Below are positions 1-9,304 of a stretch of 64,000 nucleotides of DNA, piece after piece (position 1 is the first letter of the stretch; each line of letters begins with the position of its first letter). The stretch spans positions 1 through 64,000 of the forward strand of contig QYRS01000001.1 of NCBI GenBank assembly GCA_006503535.1. The letters are read 5' to 3'. The DNA comes from Arthrinium phaeospermum. Lineage: Eukaryota; Ascomycota; Sordariomycetes; Amphisphaeriales; Apiosporaceae. The notes under the pieces were generated by a model, which made no database searches, was not told where the DNA came from, and saw only the letters and a list, made by a program, of their open reading frames with translations. Made by a program: the position numbers and the translations under genes.

Positions 1-188
1 GACGCGGCTCAGATCATCGGCGCCACCGCCCACTTCGTCCGGCCGACCTCGACGAGGCCTACGAGCGCGCGTCGCCGGCGCCACCCCTGACCCAAGGCCG
101 TCGACGAGGGCCAACGTCGAGAGCCGTCCCGCCGCCGCCTCAAGGGTGGACGAGGGCGCTTCCTCAACGGCCCGCCGCGCTCAACTAG
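1..188 (+). CDS. 3' end of probable formyltetrahydrofolate deformylase (PurU-like), frame broken
   Basis: The opening bases translate as AAQIIGATAHFVR, and a frame change then gives DLDE. This is the order seen near the C-terminus of 10-formyltetrahydrofolate hydrolases (IIGATxHxVT-DLDEG), enzymes that release formate from formyl-THF. Farther on, another frame resembles the family's closing helix and NG tail (GRNVESR..., GRFLNG), ending at a TAG at 186-188. The N-terminal part of the gene lies outside the window. The opening frame does not lead to that stop without at least one base change, so the reading frame is damaged, as in the neighbouring DUF89 gene. The identification rests on a short stretch and is tentative. 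Confidence 0.4.
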   Translation, partial: RGSDHRRHRPLRPADLDEAYERASPAPPLTQGRRRGPTSRAVPPPPQGWTRALPQRPAALN

Positions 189-507
189 GAGACTCACTCA
201 TTGATGTCTATTGGCACGTGATTACTGATGTGGTACTGGGCGGGTCCGGTTGGACCAATTCCAAAGGGGATGTATACGGAGCAGGGTATTCGAAAACGGG
301 GTTGTTGCAAAGTTGGAGGCGGTTATCAAAAGGAAAAGCAATAAAAGTTGGGTTTGGATATCGTTCAATAGAATGAGCAATGCATGATGACTACGGCTTG
401 ATCTTCTTTTCTTCGCATTCAGTCTTCCTGGTCTATGGTCTTTTTTTCTATATAATCGACATTTGCGCAAGCAAATTCGTCTAAACCGTATCCTGTACTA
501 CTGCCAG
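189..507. other. Intergenic region between convergent genes
   Basis: This 319 bp stretch separates the 3' ends of two convergent genes. It holds AT-rich sequence with TATATAA near 448-454 and no credible ORF. It is probably 3' UTR and terminator sequence for both neighbours. Confidence 0.5.
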
Positions 508-2096
508 CTACTTCTTATTTGCCGCCGGAGAAACCACCGCCCACTTGCCACTCCACGCCCATTTCCGGATACCGCTGTCGCCGCCGCCGCCCTCTGTCGC
601 GCGGATCCTCTCGTCTTCGCCCGGCTTCAGGCCGACAACCACGTCAGCTTTGCACGTCCGCAGCGCCAGGATTGACGCCGGAGCCCGGTCCCATCGGGCC
701 AATGGCCTCGGTGAAAGGTGTCGTAGGGTCCCAGGCAGCCTGTAAGAATACCAAGTCAGCAAATTATCTAATATCAAGACTCTGTCAATGCGACACTTAC
801 ATCGGCAGTCAGCTTGCGGTAGTTTAGGTCGCCCTTGAAGATGACGAGCTCGCTGGTCTTCAGGTCCTCCACCAATCCTTCTCGGCGAGCAGCCTCCAGA
901 AGCTGCCGCCGTGCGTCCAGAACCGGTTCGGCCGGATGACAAATTGGCCCTCGGCGTAGAGCTGGCCCCACTCCTGGAACAGGAAGGAGATCCTCGGCCT
1001 CCTTGTCGGCCAGGGGCTCGGGCGTCTTGTCCTGGAGCTGTTCGTCTTCTGACTGCGTCTCGTAGAACTTCTTGGGCTGCGCCAGGGCGCTCAGCAGGTC
1101 GGAGAAGTCCTGCGGCACGACGTCGGACACGAACCAGGATCGACTTGGGGTGCAGGACGACGTGGGTCGCGAGGCCCGACGAGAGCAAGCCGGCCAGGAT
1201 AAGGTCGACGTACAGCTCGAAGCCGTGTCGAGGACGATGTCGACGCGGCGCTCGGCCTTGCCCTCGCGCGCCTTCTTCAGGACGGCGTAGGCGGCCTCGA
1301 GGTCGTTGACGAGGATGTTCTTCTCGCTGGCCTTGCGGGCCTCGGAGCCTGCAGCTTCTGGATGTCCTCGTACGTCAGGCTCGTGAGCAGCGACAGGTCG
1401 GTGGCGTTGCCCCAGGCAGATCTCGCACATCTCGTGGAAGAGGCTTCTCGGCCTCGGCGTGCTCGGGGGTGCCCTTTTGGCTCTTGTCCTTGTTGATTTG
1501 GCCGATGAGTTCGCGGTAGCGGGCGGCGAGCTCGAGGACGGCGGGGCGCGAGGAGCGGAAGGTGGCCATCTTCTGGCGCGAAAGATGTCGTACTGCTTCC
1601 ACTGGGTCGAGAGGCTGAAGGAGGTGCTGATGCGGCGGTACAGGTAGCACTCGCTGAAGAGCCAGGGGCCTGGAACCAGGTCGGCATGCCCAGCTTCTCG
1701 AGTTCCGCGTTGTAGCCGGCAATGTCGCCTTCACCGTCGTCGCGCAGGGGCATCTGTCGGTCGTGCTGGAGCTCGTACTTGAGGCTGGCCAGCTCGGCGA
1801 CAATGGCCTTGCCCTCCTTCACTTCTCGGGGTCGTCGCATTGGTGATGGAGCGGTAGGTGTCGTCGATGGCGCCGGTCTAGGCTGGTGGTCAGATGCAAC
1901 AGGTACGGCCGGAGGAATAAACCCAGGAGAGAGGTGTTTGTTGCTTACGATGATGACGGGCCACCGATCGCGGGCGGATACGTAGGCGAACGACTTCGCG
2001 TCATTGTTCATGTACTGGGCTGGACAAGCGGACTGGTCAACTTGGAACTGGGGCTCGGAGGATGGTCGCCTTACGGGTCTTGGTCTCCAGCTCCAT
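508..2096 (-). CDS. DUF89/ARMT1-family damage-control phosphatase, several frameshifts
   Basis: Three overlapping minus-strand frames together give one recognisable DUF89 (ARMT1-like) metal-dependent phosphatase of about 450 aa. This family hydrolyses damaged or surplus sugar phosphates. Pieces in order are FAYVSARDRWPVII (about 1960-2010), KEGKAIVAELASLKYELQHD (about 1750-1830), MPTWF and the FSECYLYRRISTSFS frame, ELAARYRELIGQINKDK, SEARKASEKNILVNDLEAAY, VDIVLD, WFVSDVVPQDFSDLL, SELVIFKGDLNYRKLTAD and finally ALRTCKADVVVGLKPGEDER. Introns are evident near 1860-1955 (GTAAGC...CCAG) and near 747-804 (GTAAGT...ACAG). At least six one- to few-base gaps break the frame, for example near 1830, 1675, 1585, 1225 and 690. 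Codon content on either side is intact, which suggests sequence errors or very recent inactivation. The proposed ATG at 2094-2096 opens METKT-like sequence but is itself followed by a frame break. Confidence 0.7.
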
Positions 2097-2142
2097 CTTG
2101 GCGGTGATTATACTAAAATGCAAACGAGTGCGATAAAGTACA

Positions 2143-2274
2143 AGGCTTCTTCAAATTGGCAAGTAGAGAGAGGGAAATAATTTGGCAATGCTCTCGAAAA
2201 CCAGTCCGCTGGCGCTTTCCACTGGATGGCGGGGCACATCGGTTTGGCGGGGTAGCTTCCGCCTGTTATGTCAT
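2143..2274. repeat. Direct repeat R1, copy 1
   Basis: The sequence from GGCTTCTTCAAATTGGCAAG through GGCGGGGTAGCTTCCGCCTG and TTATGTCAT recurs at 4710-4823 in the same orientation with few substitutions. This copy carries about 20 extra bases near 2217-2243. It lies just beyond the 3' end of the minus-strand HET gene, in a 360 bp stretch (2097-2457) with no other feature. Confidence 0.8.
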
Positions 2275-2457
2275 ATGACCACTGTATGGATTTCCACACA
2301 GCATCTGCTGGCTTCAACGGCAGGCTCAAATCCATGCTGCATCGAGTAAGTATAGCACCAATTTATCAGACTCGTTTTAAGAGACAAAGTGTTCCAAATA
2401 AGCAGCGCTCATCGGCCTATTTGTCCACTTGTCTTGCCTGGTTCTTAGTTGTCATCT

Positions 2458-3944
2458 TCAATATGGAGAATGTTGTCCAGGCAGAAATGATAGCCCGTCG
2501 AGGAACGCATGAGTGCGCTCATCTAGAGTCTTACCAACAAGCAAGCCGTCCAAGAATGCATAAGTGCCTCCATTCAGTGACCCGTCCAGCAGTTGATCCT
2601 GGAGATCGGTCATCACCCTGAACGCGAGGACCGTGATTGAATTTACATGGCACTCTCTTATGTCGATACTTGCGTCAAACACGCCCGTGGCAACCAGGCC
2701 TTCTATCAATGTGAATTCGAACAGGTCGACGGCCCAGTCGAAAACATAGGCCCAAAAGGGACCTGGCATCTCTAGTATGTCGATTAAACCGGCGAGGTTC
2801 CAGGCAGGCAGCTGTTCGGTCACGGCGTACTCGGCGGAAATGCGTTCCCCGTGGTTTCGGGATCACGAACCACCTTGCCATACAGAAAAAACGACATGGT
2901 ATTCCGGAGCAGCGCCCTCATCGTGATCGAATAATCCACCGGAAAGTGCCGGAAATTCCAAGCGTCCGAGGAGATACCCAGCAGCGCATAGACGCGATCC
3001 AACGGGATAGACGCCCTACTGTCTTGGAACTTCTGCAGCAGCGTGGCCAGCTTGCGGTCTTCGCTACGCCAGCCCTCTCGGCGCATCGGGCCCGGCATGA
3101 GCTCGAGGACCGCCTTGGCGTGCTCGTCGGTGTGCGAGCCCGTAGACGACGGCCGGTTGAGCAGCGTGGGCATGATGGCAAACGTCCTGGAGGAGACGGA
3201 ATGCGTGCCGCAGACGACCGTCGCGACCCGGGCACAGGCGGCCTCTTGCAGGACCCAGACCCGCTGGAACCAGGGCCGGAGGAGAAGGTCCCAAAGGCCA
3301 TCACGGAGACGGCGGTCGGAGTAGCGGGGCAGGGTCGCAAGGGCGATCCTCAAGTCGGTCCATTCCTTGGTCCAAATCTCGAGAGGATTCTTCGCATAGT
3401 CACTGTGATCCAAGACCTTCTTATCGAGCATAGCCATGACCTCCTGAAAAGGTGCCCAGGATATCAGTATGTAGCCAAGACATTCCTAGAAAGGTTGTAT
3501 GGGTGGATAAATGCATACCATCAATGATTCCATGTCGTCGGAGCTCGGCCCCAGCCAGATGAGGACCTGCTCGGCCAGCTCGTAGACGAGCCGCATCTGG
3601 CCTACCTGATGCCCCTTTTCTTTATTGTCGGCCTGGTTGATGCACAGGGCGTCGATCCAGAGCATCCTATCTTGGTCATGCAGCCGCAGGCATCTCAGAG
3701 CATCGCGTAGGTTTTCCGTGACGGACACTATCTGGCCGTCCAATAAGACTTCGGCTGCATTTTCCTCCAGGGGGTCGCCTCCCCAGGTGTACGACAGGGC
3801 CTCGTAAGGCACGCCGTCCAGTTCCCTCAAGAAAGTCTCGACCAGCTCGCATCTGATATCTTGGTAGAATGCGCCCTTATAGAGCCGCACAAGGCGGATG
3901 GCATCTTTCGAGAGGTCAATGGGTGAATAGGAGAAGGTGGGCAT
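2458..3944 (-). CDS. HET-domain (heterokaryon incompatibility) protein 1, frameshifted near its C-terminus
   Basis: HET proteins trigger cell death when genetically different fungal hyphae fuse. Exon 1 (3519-3944) starts MPTFSYSPIDL and contains the HET signatures YEALSYTWGG and LWIDALCINQAD. An intron at 3444-3518 (GTATGC...TTTCAG) joins MESLM to EVMAMLDKK. Exon 2 continues with RPWFQRVWVLQEAACARVA and DRVYALLGISSDAW. The frame then hits a stop near 2818, but another frame picks up at about 2841 as ISAEYAVTEQLPAWNLAGL and aligns with the paralog downstream (QLPPFSMDELVKI), ending at 2458. One missing base near 2841-2843 explains this. The last residues hold an imperfect AFLDGL...AFLDGL repeat. 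Architecture and intron position match the divergent neighbour at 5198, so the two are paralogs. Confidence 0.85.
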
Positions 3945-5197
3945 TTATATGATCTCGAACCAGATGAAAATCAATAAGCACTAAGAGGGCATTTGCTGAG
4001 GAGTAATCTTTAGAGATGGCTCGAATGGAAACCCGGCGGAGGGGGGATTGGGCAAGTGAGGGCGCCTATTGGCTAACTTGGAAAATCCGCCAATTGGGCG
4101 ATAGGTAGCCATGCCAGGCTGACTATGACTTCAAATCACTTGCAGCAGCAAAATCAAGAAAGACGGAGCGGCGGTTTTACGTACTTTGGCTCGTCCATAT
4201 GTATATGTACTCTTGAGAACGACAGCTCCCAGCGATTAAGCAGATGCTTCACTGGGTGTAATGTCTGTTTTGGGAACCAGATCGCATGTCTCCAGCATCA
4301 GGTTCCGATCATGCTTGAGGGCAATGCAGCAGAAGAGCTTCCGCAAAACTATTACCTCGTACCTGCGATAGTAATGCCTACCAACAAGTGCTTCAATGAA
4401 GACCATATGGAAACCTCCTCAGGAATTGGCACTGCCAGTATGCTGCTGTGGTTCGTCTTGCCTACCTGAAACCATAATTACATGAGCGTGTACTGTCGAG
4501 TTTGTTGTATCACAACAGCATTTCAATTGGGAAAAGGGGACGGTGACACTTGAGTAGCTCATCGAATCGTAGACGACGACCTTTAACTACTCAGAATATA
4601 AGCCAAGACTCTCCTCACACATGGCATGTTGTATCACCAGATGTCATCATGAAAGCACGAAGATAAGCGGTAACAATTCAGTAGTAGGTTTCTCTTCTTT
4701 TTCTGCAGAGGCTTCTTCAAATTGGCAAGTACTTAGAGAGAGGGAAATAATTTGGCAATGGTCTCGAAAACAAGTCCGCTGGCGTGCTGCTTTGGCGGGG
4801 TAGCTTCCGCCTGTTATGTCATGTACTTCTCAAGAGGTACATCTTAGGCAAGTGGCCACTGAAGTTATCCGATCCAGTCCAACTTCCAACTTGTAGGCAG
4901 GCATCTAACTGCCACCTGATTAGGTATTAGCCAATAGAGTCATCCATCTCTACAACCACCACAAGGGGAGGATGCGTGCGACACGAACCTGCAAGGCGCC
5001 CATCACAGTCACAATGGCGGTGGCTGTGAATGTGCCTAAAATCTGCCCTGCCGCAGCAGAACCCGCCACCTACACAATTGCTAAAACAGTGAGACTACGA
5101 CCAGTTCTTACCTATTAATCTCCAGAATGATGTTCCTGATTCACATGAACATACATCAACTACTGCCTGTCGTCTCGTATGCTCTTCATCTGCAAAT
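3945..5197. other. Intergenic region between divergent HET genes
   Basis: This 1.25 kb region should hold both promoters. Apart from the repeat block at 4657-4823, only short unsupported ORFs occur in it. The repeat block may be the trace of a lost or rearranged gene copy. Confidence 0.5.
4657..4823. repeat. Composite repeat R2+R1 between the HET genes
   Basis: The left part (4657-4707: CGAAGATAAGCGGTAAC..., ending in a CT-rich run and TCTGCAG) recurs in diverged form at 7240-7292. The right part (4710-4823) is the second copy of the repeat at 2143-2274. Both matches are direct. The block therefore carries the two flank repeats fused together midway between the two HET genes. Confidence 0.7.
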
Positions 5198-6791
5198 ATG
5201 CCCACGTACACATATTCACCACTTGATTTGTCTAGACACTCCATTCGCCTGCTTCACCTCTACCCAAGCTCAACCTCTTGCTCCCCAATACGGTGCGGTC
5301 TCACACAGCAATTTCTTGATCAAACAAACGGTGTGGATTATGAAGCGATATCATACACCTGGGGAGTTGGTGTTTGTCCCGCCGCAAGTGCAACCGAGAT
5401 CACCATAGATGATCAAACTGTATCCGTGACTGGCAACTTATTTGAAGCATTGAGGTGCCTTCGGTATCGTGACCGAAATAGAGTTCTCTGGGTTGATGCG
5501 CTCTGTATCGATCAAGCGAGCCATGAAGAAAAGGGGCATCAAGTAGGCCAGATGAAACAGATATACAAACAAGCCTTTACTGTTCTCATATGGTTAGGGG
5601 GGAGTTACTTCATGACCGGAAGATTAATGGTAAGCTCACTTACGCGTTAATAACCCCACAGACGCATAATCGTCAATGACTAACCCATTTATTCTACAGG
5701 AGATGATAGCTGAACTTGACCAGAGGGCTTTGCAGCACCGAAGCTTCAAGATTAATCCTTTACGGAGCTTTCGGGAAGTATGGCCCGGCCTTGTGGTGAG
5801 TTATCATGGCCAGGAATCAGATCTTTATCTAGCCGCCAAATCTGCGCTTCTTGAACTTCTTGGCCGGCCTTGGTTCAAAAGAGTCTGGATCTTACAAGAG
5901 GTTGCTAATGCTAGGATTGCGACTGTAATCTGCGGATGGCACTCAGTACCCGCCAGGGCCTTTGCGATCATGCCTGATCTGTTCGGCATCGAAGTACCAA
6001 CTCACATACGAGCAGTTCTCGAGCTCATACCGGGACCCATACGCAAAGAGGCTTGGTATATGGGAGATCGTACGCTTGTAACGCTGTTGGGTAAATTTGG
6101 ATACAACTTGGCGTCATTTGAACATGACCGTGTATATGCCCTCCTTGGCATATGCTCCGACGCGCCTGGTACATTCCCAGCGAGATACGACTGGTCTATG
6201 AGCTGGCTGGTACACAACACATTATCATTTGTTCTATTCGGAGAGATGCTGCCTGAGACGGGGGCAAGTCAAGTCTGGATGAGGCAATTGCCTCCTTTCT
6301 CCATGGACGAATTGGTGAAGATAACACAATTACGGCGCCATCTCAAAGTTTGTTTCCTTGTATGGGCCATTTTAGCATCCCGATATGCGTTGGTGGCGAA
6401 ATTGCTCGAGAAAGAGGCATTCAATAGCAACCAAACAGAAGAGACGACCACGGCGTTTGCATTACTTGCCCGCAGCTTCGATTCAGATAGGAATCAAGAG
6501 GATGGCCTCCGCCGGACGCTGGCACAGCTTGATCAAATACCCGGGCGACGAAATGCGGAAGGATCTGTACCATTGGCTGACTTCGCCCGCGCATTGATCA
6601 CCTACAGATTCCATAAGGCGATTCCCGGATTGTTGGCAGTGCCAGCTTGTAAGCCTTTCTTTACGCAATTAGGAAATTGGTTATTCGAAAGTCTGCCGTA
6701 TGCGCAACTTCAGTGTTACAGTCAGTTCGGAGAAGATTATATAACTCTCTTCGATGCTGTTCGCCCCGATGCTTCCGGCCCCGGGTCTTAG
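5198..6791 (+). CDS. HET-domain (heterokaryon incompatibility) protein 2
   Basis: Exon 1 (5198-5629) begins MPTYTYSPLDLSRHSIRLL and carries YEAISYTWG and VLWVDALCIDQASHEEKGHQ. The 70 bp intron 5630-5699 (GTAAGC...TCTACAG) falls at the same residue as in the minus-strand paralog (GRLM|EMIAEL). Exon 2 carries RPWFKRVWILQEVANARIA, HSVPARAFAIMP and HDRVYALLGICSDAP, then a helical C-terminal region without recognised motifs, and stops at 6789-6791. The product is about 515 aa. An overlapping frame (to 7189) continues with VLGGDALKLLWAKTL and ends in an SSQSSQSSQS repeat. A frame change or unseen intron near 6770 could make the protein longer, but nothing decides this. The expected role is non-self recognition at hyphal fusion, inferred from the domain. 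Confidence 0.88.
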
Positions 6792-7189
6792 GAGGCGATG
6801 CGCTCAAACTGCTATGGGCCAAAACTCTTTCGTGCATCCGCTGTCAGGAGGAAGATGATGTTCCTCGGGGCAGAAAAAAGAGGGAAGTTAAGCAGAAAGC
6901 TCAACACCATACATGGATCTGGAGATGGAATTGTGTTTTTGACCTGTCTGACACAGATTTCGACCTATCCATGGTAAGCTGGGAGATAGTAAGATTGATA
7001 TCATTGAGATCAAGGATGGCGCCGAGACAGGAACACCGCTTAGAACCAAATCTAGACAGGTTGCAGCTGGCGGCAGCGCAGCTTGAGATGACATCGTATG
7101 TCAGGAGCCTGATGTCCCAAAGCTCCCAAAGCTCCCAAAGCAAGGATGAGTTCCTAGGCGACATCTTCATAGAACCTGCGTATGAATAA

Positions 7190-7663
7190 ACCAAGCGAGC
7201 TGAGCTTTTACACGACCACTCTTCTTTGCCTACTTGGTATACGATAATAAACGGTAATAATTCAGGTTGTAAGTTTCTCTTTTTTTCTGCAGATCCATTC
7301 CCCTCACTCGCGCTGCGTCTAAAGCTAGGTAGAAGTAAGATGAAAGAGTGTTGTTGACTTTGCTCGGCTACAAGAAAAGATAAAAAAATGATACAAAATT
7401 CCATTTCGCTGCGCCATCGAGGGTATTATCGGACCCGAAGACACCAAATTACAATACGTGTCAAAACAAAAAGGTTGATGGTATATATCGTATGTTCAGT
7501 AACATAGGAGGCTCTCTATGTGCAAAAAGAAGATTTCCGTTTTCGTATCCTCCACTCTATTACTAGAACCACTCTCTCCTACTCTCCCGCTACTTCTCCC
7601 TCTCACACCTCGCACACACCAGGACGAACATATTAACTAAATCAGCAGTGCAGTCTCGATCCC
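7190..7663. other. Intergenic region with repeat R2 copy
   Basis: This stretch between two convergent genes contains the second copy of repeat R2 at about 7240-7292 and otherwise AT-rich sequence with CT-rich runs near 7545-7620. No gene is seen. It probably includes both 3' UTRs. Confidence 0.5.
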
Positions 7664-9304
7664 TTACAGGGCGAAGACGGCGGCACCGACACCCATGGCG
7701 GCGACCATGTAGGCACCGATGGCGAGGCCACCGAAGCTGAAGCCGGAGGCGCGGAGGCCGGCGGCGGCGGAGGCGTCGTCGCTCTTCTGGGACGAGGAGC
7801 CGTCGGCGGCAATGGTGCCGACCTCGGAAGCAGAGGTGGCGGTGGCGGCGGCCTGGGCGGCCTTGTCACCGGCGTCGACGAGCTTGGAGCACTTGCCCTC
7901 GGTGGAGGGGCTGCTGTTGACCTGAGCCTTGCCCTTGAAGTCGCAGGCGTCCTTGGCGCCCTTCTGGTTCTTGTAGTAGGTGTTCAGGACGTGGCCGAGC
8001 TGCTCCTTGGCGTTGCAGCCGAGGTAGGGGCCGTAGACACCCTTGGCGGTGTCCTGCTTGATGCCGGCGCAGGCCTTGGAGTCCTTGGAGCAGATGTAGT
8101 CGAAGATCTCGCCGAAGTTCTTGGGCTCAAGGTCGTCGGCGGGCTTGCACTCGAGGGACTTGAACATGCAGTCGCAAAGGTCGGTGTTGGGGGTAGGGGG
8201 CATGGCCTCGGCGCTGACCTTCCAGTCCTTGCCGGTGTTGGGGCAGGTGGCGGCCTTGTTGCTGGGCTGGTACTTGTCGACGGTGGTACCGGAAGGCTTG
8301 ACGCCGGCGAGCGACTTCTTCAGGTTCTCGGCGTTCTTGAGCATCTTGGCGTCGTTGCCCTTGACCTTGACCAGACCGTAGTCGTTGTCCTCCTCGAAGT
8401 ACATGTAGACGATACCACCAGAGATGACGTCGGTCATCTTGTCAGAGTACAGGGCCTTGGTCTCGTCGAACTTGCGGCCGTCGGCGCCACCGGGGGAGTT
8501 GCAGCCGTACTCGGCGAAGAAGACGGGGACGGAGTAGTTGGAGAAGAACTCGACCTGGGTGTCGTAGCCGGACTTGGTGAAGCTGGACTCGCCGCACCAA
8601 GAGTAGATGTTGTAGCCCCAGAAGTCGATGGCCTGCTCCTCCTCACCGCAGTTGAAGTACTGGGCCATGTTGATGCGGATCTCGGAGTCATCGTTGGCGG
8701 CGTAACCGACACCCATCCAGCGGTTCTGGGTGTCCTTGATGTACTTCTTGGTGTCACGGACGGCGGCCTTGACGAAAGCCGAGGCGGCCGTGTTGGTGGC
8801 GTTGTTGGTCACCTCGTTACCGGCGAAGAAGCCGATGGTGTTGGTGTACTTGCCCATCTCGTCGATGACGCCCTTGTAGCGGTCGAAGAGCTCGACGTTC
8901 CAGGCCGGGCTGTCACGGTTGATGGACAGGGCGGGCTCGCCAAGATCGGCAATGACGTAGATGCCGGCCTTCTCGAGCATCTCCATGCACTCCTTGTGGT
9001 CGGCCTTGGGGTTGATGGCGTAGGTGCGGATCACGTTGGTGTGCAGGTCCTTGAGGATGGGCACGTCACGCTTGCAGTTGTCGGCGTTGGACAGGGGGTC
9101 GATGTACTTGGTCTTGCTGTCCGACGAGCTGTCCTTGCCGGCGGCGGCGAACTCCTGCTGGTAGGCAATACCCTGCATGAAGAACTGCTCGCCCGACGTC
9201 TTGTAGAAGAGCTTGGAGCCCTTCTGGACAATGGGGTCCAGGGCGGCATTGGCTTGGGAGGCCAAGAGCAGCGACGAGGTCACCGCGGTCTTGAGGAAAC
9301 CCAT
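7664..9304 (-). CDS. GH72 beta-1,3-glucanosyltransferase with CBM43, GPI-anchored (Gas/Gel family)
   Basis: This single-exon gene encodes 546 aa. The enzyme cuts beta-1,3-glucan and rejoins the new end to another chain, elongating cell-wall glucan at the plasma membrane. Visible features are a signal peptide (residues 1-20, ending SQANA), a GH72 barrel with the acid/base Glu in AGNEV (E164) and the nucleophile in FAEYGC (E265), a cysteine-rich CBM43/X8 module at about 377-465 starting LCDCMFKSLEC, a Ser/Ala-rich linker, and a hydrophobic tail (about 520-546) typical of GPI attachment. Length and the presence of CBM43 place it with the longer Gas1/Gel types. Codon use is strongly C/G-ending, as in highly expressed fungal genes. 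The intact frame contrasts with the broken genes at the window's left edge. Confidence 0.95.
   Translation of the reverse strand: MGFLKTAVTSSLLLASQANAALDPIVQKGSKLFYKTSGEQFFMQGIAYQQEFAAAGKDSSSDSKTKYIDPLSNADNCKRDVPILKDLHTNVIRTYAINPKADHKECMEMLEKAGIYVIADLGEPALSINRDSPAWNVELFDRYKGVIDEMGKYTNTIGFFAGNEVTNNATNTAASAFVKAAVRDTKKYIKDTQNRWMGVGYAANDDSEIRINMAQYFNCGEEEQAIDFWGYNIYSWCGESSFTKSGYDTQVEFFSNYSVPVFFAEYGCNSPGGADGRKFDETKALYSDKMTDVISGGIVYMYFEEDNDYGLVKVKGNDAKMLKNAENLKKSLAGVKPSGTTVDKYQPSNKAATCPNTGKDWKVSAEAMPPTPNTDLCDCMFKSLECKPADDLEPKNFGEIFDYICSKDSKACAGIKQDTAKGVYGPYLGCNAKEQLGHVLNTYYKNQKGAKDACDFKGKAQVNSSPSTEGKCSKLVDAGDKAAQAAATATSASEVGTIAADGSSSQKSDDASAAAGLRASGFSFGGLAIGAYMVAAMGVGAAVFAL

Noticed and set aside
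4125..4469. 114-codon ORF between the HET genes
   Set aside because: No resemblance to HET or any other domain, and lies in AT-rich promoter-like sequence.
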